A stretch of 64,000 nt of DNA from positions 10,664,001-10,728,000 of the forward strand of contig OZ059899.1 in assembly GCA_964057225.1 (NCBI GenBank), read 5' to 3'. Below the pieces are notes generated by a model. It saw only the letters and a list, made by a program, of their open reading frames with translations, did no database searches and was not told where the DNA came from. Below, piece by piece: positions 34,850 through 43,580 of this stretch. Origin of the DNA: Auanema rhodensis. Taxonomy: Eukaryota; Nematoda; Chromadorea; Rhabditida; Rhabditidae. A program made the translations under genes and the position numbers. Each line of letters opens with the position of its first letter. Positions within the stretch are counted from its first letter, which is position 1.

Positions 34850-34922
34850 GGCCGCGTGGCGCAATGGATAACGCGTCTGCTTACGGAGCAGAAAATTGTA
34901 GGGTCAAATTCTGCCGTGGTCG
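34850..34922 (+). tRNA. tRNA-Arg(ACG)-like copy 29
   Basis: Class II T loop, but the T stem has TTCTGC for TCCTGC. It sits in an otherwise class III neighbourhood, which suggests conversion or unequal exchange between subfamilies. Confidence 0.6.
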
Positions 34923-35456
34923 TCATTTTTTTTTCATTTCACTTGTCATTCATAAAAATCGAATTTATTTTTTCCATGATTTTTTTGCATTGTGTCATAC
35001 GAATTACACAGTTGAACAAAACGTGTTTAGAGCAGTTTCTTTGTTGTCAACATATATATTTTTCTAAAATTCGAAAGCATTTCAGATTGAAATTAGAAAA
35101 AAAAGAACTAGTTTTTCCTATTTTAAAAGAAACAATGAGAAAAAAAATAAAAAAGAGTGTTAGATATCCAATTTCAACTTATACATTAACTTTCATAAAA
35201 TAACCTATTAGATTGAAATTTGCTGTCTCACAGTTCTCCAACAGAACAGACTGATTCTCATTTCTACGATCACATAGAACTCCCGTTTGATATAAAAAAG
35301 GGATAGAAATAACGTTTCCAGGATATCAATGATTTGAGATCTACTGATATTGTAGAAAAATGTAATGTCAGCTTCATAGTTTTTCTGTTAATTTCTCTCA
35401 TAACAATCGTCTAAGTTTTTTCTATCATAAGAGTTTCTGGAATCTTACTTGAACAA

Positions 35457-35529
35457 GGCCGCGTGGCGCAATGGATATTGCGTCTGCTTACGGAGCAGAA
35501 AATTGAAGGGTCGTATCTTGCCGTGGTCG
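35457..35529 (+). tRNA. tRNA-Arg(ACG)-like copy 30, T-arm degenerate
   Basis: Class III with the GGATATTGCG D-arm change shared with the copy at 26551. Confidence 0.57.
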
Positions 35530-36062
35530 TCATTTTTTTCATTTCACTTGTCATTCATAAAAATCGAATTTATTTTTTCCATGATTTTTTTTGCATTGTG
35601 TCATAAGAATTACACAGTTGAACAAAACGTGTTTTGAGCAGTTTCTTTGTTGTCAACATATATATTTTTCTGAAATTCGAAAGCATTTCAGATTGAAATT
35701 AGAAAAAAAAGAACTAGTTTTTCCTATTTTAAAAGAAACAATAAGAAAAAAAATAAAAAAGAGTGTTAGATATCCAATTTTAACTTATACATTAACTTTA
35801 ATAAAAAAACCTATTAGATTGAAAATTTCTGTCTTACAGTTCTCCAACAGAACAGACTGATCCTCATTTCTACGATCACATAGAACTCCCGTTTGATATA
35901 GAAAAGGAAGAGAAATAATGTTTCCAGGATATCAATGATTTGAGATCTACTGATAATGTAGAAAAATGTAATGTCAGCTTCATAGTTTTTCTGTTAATTT
36001 CTCTCATCACAATCGTCTTAGTTTTTTCTCTCATAAGAGTTTCTGAAATCTTACTTAAACAA

Positions 36063-36557
36063 GGCCGCGTGGCGCAATGGTTTGGACTATGAATCCAAAA
36101 GTTATTCCAGGGGAATGGTTGCAGTATTACTCGTTAGACGTGATACAGGAGTTAATACCGTTCAGGAGTATTAACGGAGGCTGATACTCGAAGAGAGTAT
36201 TATCAGGGTTGAACTTCGCAGATTTGAGTCTAAAAGGTTTATTAAATAAAGATGGTACAGTGGTAGAAAAAGTTAGATTCGAAAGTGAAGGTTTCTTGGG
36301 TTTATATATGATTTAGCTTAAGGGTGATATTTGATATTTGAATAGAAAGGTCACGTTAATGTAAACTATAGAGGTGATAAAAGTTCAACATCCTTTGAGA
36401 ATGTTGCGCAATAGGTTAATGATACAATTATTCGGTTAATAGAGAATGGTTTAGTGTTTCAGAAGAGTTATGTTTATATTGTAAATCATTATATTTTGTT
36501 AATAGTCAGGCATTTGCCGACAAATGGATAACGCGTCTGCTTACGGAGCAGAAAATT
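36063..36557 (+). pseudogene. tRNA-Arg interrupted and truncated, copy 31
   Basis: 5' part 36063-36080, insert, AATGG at 36523-36527, then 3' sequence from 36528 only to about 36557 (GCAGAAAATT). There retroelement DNA replaces the T arm. Confidence 0.8.
36081..36522 (+). mobile_element. 442-bp D-loop insert, copy 8
   Basis: Same insert with the GGTGATATTTG variant; AGAGAATGG near its 3' third replaces AGACAATGG. Confidence 0.6.
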
Positions 36558-36724
36558 CTGCCGTACGTTATAATAATAATAACTCGCAGAACGGGAATAC
36601 GAATAGGCTTCTTAACCCGGGAAACTGCCCATTTGCCAATGGCAGAAATGCCAATAGTTCGTCTTGGAACCCTAGGCCTGGTTCCCCAAAGAAGACAAAG
36701 ACCATCAGACAATGGGAATGGTAA
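36558..36724 (+). pseudogene. Gag C-terminal (nucleocapsid-like) tail, retroelement 2
   Basis: The frame reads an Asn-rich basic stretch (YNNNNSQNGNTNRLLNPG, then PRPGSPKKTKTIRQWEW) and a TAA at 36722-36724. Its composition matches the nucleocapsid-like tail of the first Gag. It is the part missing from the minus-strand gag at 37640-38460. Confidence 0.45.
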
Positions 36725-36749
36725 CTCGAGGGTATACAGCGTAGCGACC

Positions 36750-37169
36750 CGAGCATAATTCAACTTGCTCGTGGTCCACTGAAGAATGTGCAGAAGTTGA
36801 ACAATTTGTATTGAAGCAAGGGATAATAACTAGATTGAAAGAAGATCACATTGTATCAGATTTATTTATAAATACTGATAATTGTAAAGGAAATGAAGGG
36901 TTTTGTGCAACTGGTAAAGATGCAGTTATCTGGCAACCACCTATCCCATCAGTTCTCTGTCATTATCAAAAACTCGGCCCCTTCTCCGCCATGTTGGGTG
37001 ATCATATTCTTCTAGTTCACTCTAATGAAAGCGCTTTTGTTCTCCACAATAATTACATATCCGCTCACGTTCAATCTTGTTTTGAATTCGCTGTTTTTGA
37101 ATCATCTTCTGAGGCAATTATCCGACGACACATTCTTCAGTGGACCACGAGCAAGTTGAATTATGCTCG
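36750..37169. repeat. 41-bp inverted repeats flanking env middle segment
   Basis: 36750-36790 is the reverse complement of 37129-37169. A 338-bp loop (36791-37128) lies between. Outside it the 49-bp pair 36701-36749 / 37575-37623 (three mismatches seen) continues the inverted homology. This fits foldback or template-switch joining of two element copies. Confidence 0.85.
36754..37128 (+). pseudogene. Env-like middle segment, retroelement 2
   Basis: The open frame begins HNSTCSWSTEEC, the same residues that end the homologous minus-strand frame. It continues into sequence seen only here: INTDNCKGNEGFCATGKDAVIW, PPIPSVLCHYQKLG and SAMLGDHILLVHSNESAF. Paired cysteines and N-x-S/T sites fit a secreted ectodomain. 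The frame runs into the inverted copy at 37129. It continues the Env begun on the other strand, so the two lie in opposite orientation within one locus. Confidence 0.5.
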
Positions 37170-37567
37170 TTTAATGGTGTTTCAAAAACTGAATGATGTT
37201 GGGCATTCATGATTTTATCATTCCACATATGATTTCTCTGTGCTCTAACACAGTTTTTCTTATCTACTGTTTCAATATGAGAAAATGTGGTGTTACGATC
37301 TCTCAAAAACATGAAATCTCTCACACAGCTTTTAGACTTTTTCACATAGCATTTCCATGCTTCCCATGACTCTATCTCAGCTTTTGGTAGATATATTTCT
37401 ACCTCAACACTGTGAGCCTTTTCAATTTCTGCCTTATGGCAGCCTGTGACTACAGGAGGAGTTACTAATATACCCCCTTCAGATTGAGCACAAATCTGAT
37501 ATTTTGCCGACCCAATGGGAAGGCATGAGAGTGCCAATAAAGCCAGGCACAACGTGACCGGTGGCAT
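37129..37567 (-). pseudogene. Env-like N-terminus with signal peptide, retroelement 2
   Basis: The ATG at 37567 opens MPPVTLCLALLALSCLPIGS, a clear signal peptide, followed by KYQICAQSEGGILVTPPVV and TGC. The first element has YQLCIGKRGGIFLEPPRPTTC at the same place, so the two are related: Y-Q-(I/L)-C, G-G-I and P-P-x-x-x-x-C. Cysteine-rich sequence follows to NSTCSWSTEEC, where the inverted copy begins. An upstream frame from 37622 reads into the ATG without a stop, one base out of phase with the gag frame, which ends in TAA just before. Confidence 0.6.
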
Positions 37568-37639
37568 GAATGGGGTCGCTACGCTGAATACCCTCGAGTT
37601 ACCATTCCCATTGGCTGATGGTCTTATAGATTATCATTA

Positions 37640-38460
37640 TACATTATAGATTATCTTCATTTCTCTTTATGAACCTATTCCGAACGCCTTCTTCAAACCT
37701 AGCTAATTTCTTAACTTGTTCATAAGTGGCGGGGTTTTTAGTTTAAACCGCAATACCCAGTTCCTCTTTTAAACCATTCAAAAAGCCGTTTTCAACATTG
37801 GTTCCCGTTCGGGATCCATTGTTGACATTATGGTGCTTGCCATTCTCTCTAATTCCATACTAAAATCAAGAACAGATTTATCTCCTTGTTGTACTCGATG
37901 AATAAGCGCTATGGTGAAATTTTTATCTGTTTTAGGCGCTAAAAGCTCAGTGAGCAAATCCAAAAACAATCCATGGGCCATTAGTTTTTATGCCACTAGG
38001 AATACTATTATACAAGGAGAGAGCTGTTTCATTTGATTCCAGAAGAAGAGGTAAAATTAATAGTCTCTCAGGTAAGCTTAGATTCATAACATTAAAAAAT
38101 CTATTTAAAGATTCAACAAAAGAACGAAAGCTACGAGAGCCGTCATACCTGGGACAGAGATGGCAATTCAAAATAGTTGCCATATTTCTAGAGGGTGGAG
38201 CAACATTGGAATTGGGAGATGGCGAAGTAGGAGTCATTTTTTTTTCAAAAGTTTTAGTTATAGCAGCGGCCCACCGATTTGGTGATCTATCTCGTACTGC
38301 AGTAGGTCCGAGGTGTTTCCTCAGTGATGGCCTTTTTGCTTTTACTTTTCGTTCTAATTGTTAGAGAAGAAGAGTGAGAAGATGAAGAGGAACTACCTTC
38401 TTCTCTCAAAAATTCTAAAGGAAAGAGGTAGGTGGATGGAGTATTTAAGTTTTTAAAATT
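37640..38460 (-). pseudogene. Gag, retroelement 2, frameshifted
   Basis: Read leftwards from about 38460: a Ser-rich and Lys/Arg-rich start, a shift, then MTPTSPSPNSNVAPP, YDGSRSFRSFVESLNRFF and LPLLLESNETALSLYNSIP. A second shift near 37975 follows, then LLTELLAPKTDKNF, RVQQGDKSVLDFSMELERMA, LNGLKEELGIAV, a TAA, and TYEQVKKLARFEEGVRNR. Block by block this parallels the first Gag (YDGS, the LPLLL / LYLLL helix, Q-x-G-x-x-x-V-x-x-F, and L-x-G-L). It has at least three breaks and is not functional. Confidence 0.6.
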
Positions 38461-38670
38461 AAATTCAAAAACTTGGCGTACCTCTGGTGATCCTTGTTCC
38501 TGATCTTTGTTGTCCTCGCTGATGTCCGAGTCCGACAGGGTGGCTGGTGAATACAGTTAGATGAATATAAGAGCGCGTACTGGAAGCAACTAGACTCCAG
38601 TAAAAACGTTTGTGACAATGGCGTCTGATGAAGGAGGATCGTTGAAGCTTCAAGCTCCGCCTCCAGCCAT

Positions 38671-38684
38671 GTGTCACGACACCA
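38671..38684 (-). promoter_or_regulatory. Candidate primer-binding site
   Basis: On the minus strand, TGGTGTCGTGACAC lies two bases inside a sequence ending TAACA. That is the usual LTR-CA, 2-nt gap, TGG arrangement, with TGG pairing to a tRNA CCA end. It does not match the 3' end of the tRNA-Arg in this window, so another tRNA would be the primer. Confidence 0.4.
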
Positions 38685-38686
38685 GA

Positions 38687-38839
38687 TGTTAGCGCTTATG
38701 GTAAACAACCATTGACCATCTGTCGTGATATTTGAATATTATAATGACTAATCTCAGCTTAGAGACAAATAAGGAATCACAGATGGTGCCTTAAGCAGAT
38801 GGTGCTTTAAGCCTGTTTGAAAATTTTTGAATTTTAACA
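38687..38839 (-). repeat. Candidate LTR or LTR fragment, retroelement 2
   Basis: The plus strand reads TGTTAGCGC at 38687 and TTTTAACA at 38839, giving matching TGTTA...TAACA termini over 153 bp. It adjoins the primer-binding-site-like sequence. It is short for an LTR and there is no second copy in the window, so its outer limit is uncertain. Confidence 0.3.
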
Positions 38840-39459
38840 ACTGTTATTGACTACACATGCCGTACAGCCAACTATTTGAATGTGAGTGAGCTTAAAGTAA
38901 TCAAAAATGTCTCATCTCGTATAGTTTAGTTAGTATTATGAAATTTATTTAGATTTGTAGAAAAAATTTCGAAATAAATCTTAATTAAGATAATTTTTGT
39001 TTAATCTGTCAATAATATAGAAAAAAGGATCAATAATCTAATCAATAATCTGTCAATAATATAGAAAAAAGGAAACTTTGGCAGACGTAGAGTGGACTTG
39101 GGTGAGTAGAAATTTAAATATTCTTATTATCTCTGAACTAATAAGAAAAGAGTTAACAGGAGTAGAACCCTGATGAACCCTTGGATGTGAATCAAAATCA
39201 AAAATCGTAAGTAAAATTATCCCAACAGCCTCCAGCTTCCAAACAACTCAGCTCAAAAGTGAGCTCTGTTGCCACACTGGACATTCACATAATAAAGTAA
39301 TGAATCAAAATAGCACGCGCGTGCATAACAAAAAGATAACGCTTGTCAAAACTATTGTCTGATAGTTTCCCCAAACGTCTCAGACACCTCCCAGTTTTCG
39401 TTGAAAAGTGGTAGCCAAGATAATTGTGGGAAAATCATGGTGCACGGCTCGGTTACTCC
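38840..39459. other. No gene recognised
   Basis: The only structure seen is a direct duplication of AATCTGTCAATAATATAGAA near 39004 and 39046. Possible 3' untranslated sequence of the minus-strand gene at 39460-40455. Confidence 0.5.
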
Positions 39460-40455
39460 TCACTGTTGGGTAGTTAAGTCGAAAAGTCTCGTAAACTTGC
39501 TGTCAATAAATAGCATACTTGAGAGAAGGTTATTACCGTAACGTAAAGAAACGTTTCCTCAAGCCTATTGAAAAAAAGATTCTTCTCTGGTTCTTTCTTC
39601 ATGCTTTTTACCCATGGAAAAGAGAAGAATGGAGCAGCAGGAAGGACAGAAATAAAAAGCAGCACTCAGCTTTGCTAGGTTTTTGGCCCAGTTGTCATCA
39701 CAAGTGACCGGTTCAAGAATGAGGGGTGGGCAAAAAGAAGTACCGCTGAGAACAAGTATAGTCAATAACACACGAATTGAAATAACTCACTGCTCATCGA
39801 TGTGTCTTCTCACAGCTAAGTAGCTTATAATAACCATTCTTGAATTGCGAGGAATGAACATAATGACCTCTTTCGCTGCAGTCGTACCACACATCAAGCT
39901 ACTCTTACCAGATCTGACAAATATAACACATAAAAATTGAACTAGAAACAAAACGGGAACTCACTTTTATCTACCTTTCAGGTTGCCGTAGAGATAGGTC
40001 TCATAAGCTTGTCTTGGTATCATGGTCTTAAAACAACCTCCAAAGAGGTAGGGAGTCGAGTCATTAAACTGGAACAGGGACGGTAACAAGGACATCAATT
40101 TTAAGGCGTTCCGGGGCTAAAACTAGAACTGTAACATATAAAACAAGAAGAACTGACGTTTTTCCTTCTAAATTCCGCGGTGTCCTGCTCATAGGCGATT
40201 ACAATCATCAGATAATGTATTTGTAGTAACAAATATTTCTGAAGCTCAAGTTGTGGTTTCAAGCTAACTAAAGCGGCAGGTAGCTAAAAAATGATGGTAC
40301 TATTTGGAAAATGAAAAAAATTGACTCACGATGAAGGTTGACTTCAACCTTTTCTCCATCTCAGCCCTTGCGATATCTAAACCTTTATCCAAAACGGATT
40401 TTCGAAAACAGAAATCAGATATCGTATCGAAGATTTGTGTTAATGTTTTGACCAT
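39460..40455 (-). CDS. Seven-exon gene, 248 residues, unknown family
   Basis: Exons on the minus strand: 40455-40330, 40283-40158, 40116-39975, 39941-39791, 39745-39612, 39564-39537 and 39499-39460. The six introns are GT-AG, 46, 41, 33, 45, 47 and 37 bp. Lengths sum to 747 bp, exactly 249 codons, with phase kept at each junction, which argues for a real gene. It starts MVKTLTQIFDTISDF; a helical N-terminal half includes LQKYLLLQIHYLMIVIAYEQ, followed by RSGKSSLMCGTTAAKE, a CPSCC cluster and a basic end. The RSGKSSLM string resembles a P-loop, but no Walker B was found. The 33-bp intron is the weakest junction; using the AG at 39914-39915 instead would end the protein early at 137 residues. 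It is divergent from the SET-like unit, 254 bp away. Confidence 0.55.
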
Positions 40456-40709
40456 TAATCGCTCGAAAATAAGCAGCAAGCTTAAGAAGGAAGAAGGAAC
40501 AAACAAGAAGCAAGTTTGAGGTATTATAACAAAGCTAACGATATGCGTCCGCGACGCGTTATAGGCGCGCTGTAAATAACGTTCACATTTTAGTAAAGAT
40601 TATGCCGCATGAAATGCAACATATAATGGGGTTTAAATACTGGAAGTTGAAGGCCAATTATATTATTATTCTCTATAATCTTTTTTTTTTTCATATTTTC
40701 ATATAGGTT
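40456..40709. promoter_or_regulatory. Intergenic space between divergent genes
   Basis: 254 bp lie between the ATG at 40455 (minus) and the ATG at 40710 (plus), with a GC-rich CGTCCGCGACGCGTTATAGG stretch near 40547 in an AT-rich setting. It is a plausible shared promoter; no TATA box is clearly placed. Confidence 0.3.
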
Positions 40710-41274
40710 ATGAATCGAAGGAGTGTGGAAGATGGGCGTGGTTTGGAAAATAGCAGGCTTTTAAACTCTATCAGAGAAGTCGACTGGGAGGGTTTGGAGA
40801 TTAAAACGAAGGAACCAATAGGGCGAGGTAAAATTTTTATGTTAAATTACTCATTAATATTTCAATTAGGGGTGTTTGCAACTCAATCTTTTCAAAAAAA
40901 TGTAAAAAAAAACTGATGATGTTGTGGAGGATTATATGGATGATTTCGCTATCATTATTCCGGGTCGCATTGAAAAAAATGGATAATTTCCTGCTCAAAA
41001 GTTTGCTGACGTGAAAGAGAAAAGATACTTTGGAAACCTGTTGAACCACGCAGAGCATTCTCCCGCTAACTGCACCTTCAAGATGCACACGATAGCCAAT
41101 GAAAAGTACATTATGATCAAGACAAAAAGGGTCATCGCTAAAGGGGAACAACTTCTTATTGACTATTATGAGTATGTTCACTTTTCGTCATTGTATAATG
41201 AATTGGTTTTCCAGAGGAGGATGCAGAGCTTCAAGAAGAACATACCCATACATTTGTTGCAAATGCCCGAATAA
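40710..41274 (+). pseudogene. SET-domain lysine methyltransferase-like gene, broken
   Basis: Exon 1, 40710-40827, ends KTKEPIGRG; a 42-bp GT-AG intron follows and exon 2 starts at 40870 with VFATQSFQKN. Across the splice this gives P-I-G-R-G-V-F-A-T, the usual first SET motif. An A-run near 40904-40912 shifts the frame; the next frame reads DDVVEDYMDDFAIIIPGRI, then a TAA at 40984-40986. It continues RYFGNLLNHAEHSPANCTFK (the NHxxxPNC-type cofactor motif) and VIAKGEQLLIDYYEY (the GEELxxDY motif). The order and spacing resemble small SET8/PR-Set7-like domains, which methylate histone H4. With one shift and one stop it is a pseudogene unless the A-run is an assembly error. Confidence 0.65.
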
Positions 41275-41454
41275 ATGGTGTAACTGTGAGAAACACGGTG
41301 GTGTCGTTTTCGCGGACCCAGAGTTGTTACCTATCTCATTATAATAATATTTCTTACTTTTAGAGCCTACAATGAATTTCCTCCAGATCAACAGCTGGTT
41401 GACAAAGAAAAACGTTTTTGCCCATTTTGCCAAAAAAAAAAAATTATTACGTGG
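41252..41454 (+). pseudogene. Cys-rich segment after SET domain
   Basis: In a different frame from the SET end, ICCKCPNKWCNCEKHGG (41252-41302) packs five Cys and one His. After an AG acceptor at 41362-41363 another exon-like piece reads YNEFPPDQQLV and KRFCPFCQ, ending at a GT near 41454. The pieces look like zinc-binding modules of the same broken transcript. The frame joins are uncertain because of A and T runs (A12 at 41432-41443). Confidence 0.35.
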
Positions 41455-41505
41455 TAAAGTTTTGTAGTCAGTGTACATTATCTGTGAATGTTCAATATAA
41501 TTAAG

Positions 41506-42862
41506 GTGTCGAAAAAAACAACAAAAATGGACCGGCTGTTGAGTTGGTGGAGCAATTTCAGCAAATGGACCAGCAACCTGTGCCGGTTATGCAAGGGACT
41601 CCAGATGATATCGTTGAAACCCAAGCCGTTGAACAGGAGTATCCACACTTGGTTCGTTTACAGATGGAGTGGACTTCAGTTTTTTATTTCAGAAGTCAGT
41701 CCGGTATGAATTCAGGATGAGTCAGTGTCGCATAATCAAGGAGCTGTGGTTTTTTTTGCCAGATGCTTCATCACATCAGCTGTTAACCTGGTTGAATAAG
41801 CTCGACGATGGACTTTCCATGTGCCCATTAAAGAAGCAGACTTACTCAGAAGAAGATGCTCGCGTAAATTTTATATGAATACGTTATTTTAAATTGATTT
41901 TACTCTTACAGCTTCGCAGATGTTCCAAAATTAAAGTATCCACCTATAGGGCCTTGTCATTGCTGATCTACTTCTCTATGCGCCAATATGGTAAAGCTGA
42001 TGTATCCTTAAAAGAATTACTTCAGGTTTGTTCCAGTACTAATTATTTTCTAATTCATGATTAAGAGTGCTGAAACAATTAAGAGAAGAATTGAGTTAAT
42101 AACCGACGAAACTGCAAAACAATCGGTTCTAGAATTTACTAAAAATTCTAGTAGAGCTCTCGCTGTCATCCGTCAAAAGTTTTTTAATGATTCTGATTTT
42201 TTGGGTCTGGTTCAGACCATGGGGCATATCAGAAACCTAGTTGAGCCCGTAAGAACTGAAGTCTGATTTAAAAAAGAACGAAATATTTCATTCAGATCAT
42301 ACAGAGAGATCAATTGCGGAAAAAAATGAATAAATCGCTACCAACGTTTTACACCATGTACAGAAAATTCATTCTCCTCTGGAAGATTACAAAATTATCT
42401 TCTGACATACGAGTCAATGGAAAGTAAAGCGATAACTTAATGCTGAAAGAAAAAACATGATTAAACTTTCAGGAAAGAGAGCGAACAGCAAGATATTGTT
42501 CAGTGTTGCTATGCACTCATCTCCTAGACAACCTTGGGTTGTCGTGATCGGAGCAGAGCTAAAAAAATATTTTTTATTCTACATAAGAATGAGGTCAGTC
42601 TCCAGCTAAGTTTAATGTAACAATATTTTAATCACAGGAAAGAGTTGTATCCTGAAAACTTAAAGTTGTTCTCGAAGTCCTCTTCGGACAACATTAACGG
42701 AGTCATTGAGTCCATGAAAGACTTGGATGAGTTTTTTCCTGGGGTCGAAAAACAATGGATATAAGAAGAACTTACGTCTTCGCTATTGATGCGTTCAACG
42801 TGGAGGACAAGGACAGCAGACGGTTATTGGCACGGTGTCATGCTATGATAACTCATCAATGT
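41506..42862 (+). pseudogene. Multi-exon tyrosine-recombinase-like gene, cut before the catalytic Tyr
   Basis: Exon-like pieces: 41506 to about 41680, about 41744-41863, 41912-42025, 42066-42248, 42296-42423, 42473-42593 and 42638-42862, separated by 40-49 bp GT-AG introns where I can place them. In-phase parts read LRRCSKIKVSTYRALSLLIY (an N-terminal-domain-like helix set) and RLQNYLLTYESMERKRANSK. Then comes an H-x-(9)-VVVIGAELKKYFLFYIRMRK...LF block like the central strand-helix of eukaryotic tyrosine recombinases, and finally RRTYVFAIDAF ... RRLLARCHAMITHQ, which resembles the R-x-T and H-x-x-T/H-Q end motifs. At least two frame breaks are needed, and satellite replaces the sequence before the expected catalytic Tyr. 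The family call is by pattern only. Confidence 0.4.
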
Positions 42863-43507
42863 TCAAACTAAGACGACTGTGATGAGAGAAATTTTTAAAG
42901 CAGGAAAAACTAGTTCTTTTCTTTCTAATTTCCATTCCAAATGCTTTCGAATTCCAGGAAAATATATAAGGCCTTGTTCAACTAAAATTTCAGAAACTCT
43001 TATGAGAAAAAACTAAGACAATTGTGATGAGAGAAATTAAGAGAAAACCTATGGTGCTGACATTACATTTTTCGACAATATCACTAGATTCGATATCATT
43101 GATATCCTGGAAACGTTATTCCTCTCCTTTTTTTATATCAAACGAGAGTTTTATGTAATCGTAGAGAAATCAGGATCAGTCTGTTCTGTTGGAGAACTGT
43201 AATACATAAAAGTTCAATCTAATAGGCTTTTTATCGCAGTTAATGTACAAGTTTAAATTGGATATCTAACAATCTTTTTCATTTTATTTCTTATTGTTTG
43301 TTTTAAAGTAGAAAAAACTAGTTCTTTTCTTTCTAATTTCCATCCAAAATACTTGCAAATTCCAGGAAATTATATATGTTGACAACAAAAAAACTTCTTA
43401 AAAAACGTTTTGTTCAACTGTGTAATTCTTATAACACGTTGCAAAAAAAAATCATTGAAAACATAAATTCGATTTTTATGAAAGACAAAAGAAATGAAAA
43501 AAAATGA

Positions 43508-43580
43508 CGACCACGGCAGGATTCGACCCTACAATTTTCTGCTCCGTAAGCAGACGCGTTATCTATTGCGCCACGCGGCC
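43508..43580 (-). tRNA. tRNA-Arg(ACG)-like copy 32
   Basis: Anticodon loop TTACGGA; B box GGGTCGAATCC, one base from canonical. The D arm has ATAGATAA. T8 tract after the 3' end. Confidence 0.68.

Larger units (their letters stand above)
17518..36557 (-). repeat. Satellite, form B in reverse orientation, right arm
   Basis: All monomers are inverted relative to 9923-16838, so the tRNAs read on the plus strand. tRNA starts step by 605-608 bp, or by 1053-1055 bp where the 442-bp insert plus 5-bp duplication is present. Plain and inserted monomers often alternate, giving a 1660-bp dimer (22021-23680-25340, 27157-28817, 31529-33189). The arm is cut at about 36557 inside a tRNA by retroelement DNA. 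Confidence 0.92.
36558..38839 (-). mobile_element. Second gag-env retroelement, two opposed partial copies
   Basis: A plus-strand piece (36558-37128: gag tail, then middle of env) meets a minus-strand piece (37129 to about 38686: leader, gag, start of env). They share inverted segments: 36701-36749 with 37575-37623, and 36750-36790 with 37129-37169. In the plus-strand copy these two segments abut, so the 405 bp lying between them in the minus-strand copy (most of the env start) is missing there. The minus-strand piece has a primer-binding-site-like sequence and a candidate LTR on its right. No pol sequence remains in either piece. Confidence 0.65.

Noticed and set aside
13644..36000. Many 60-175-codon reading frames on both strands of the satellite (for example 21291-21818)
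   Set aside because: They recur once per monomer, run through tRNA and T/A tracts, and differ by frame-breaking changes between copies. They are by-products of repeat sequence.
38671..38684. Satellite tRNA-Arg as primer of the retroelement
   Set aside because: The tRNA 3' end would need a TGGCGACCACGG site; the site seen is TGGTGTCGTGACAC.
39519..39707. Plus-strand frame of 62 codons over the last exons of the seven-exon gene
   Set aside because: Antisense to in-phase exons and no recognisable content.
39791..39941. RSGKSSLM as an NTPase P-loop
   Set aside because: No Walker B or other NTPase motif follows, and the exon join before it is the least certain of the gene.
40331..40519. Plus-strand frame antisense to the seven-exon gene
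   Set aside because: It overlaps exon 1 of a gene supported by six in-phase introns and has no exon structure of its own.
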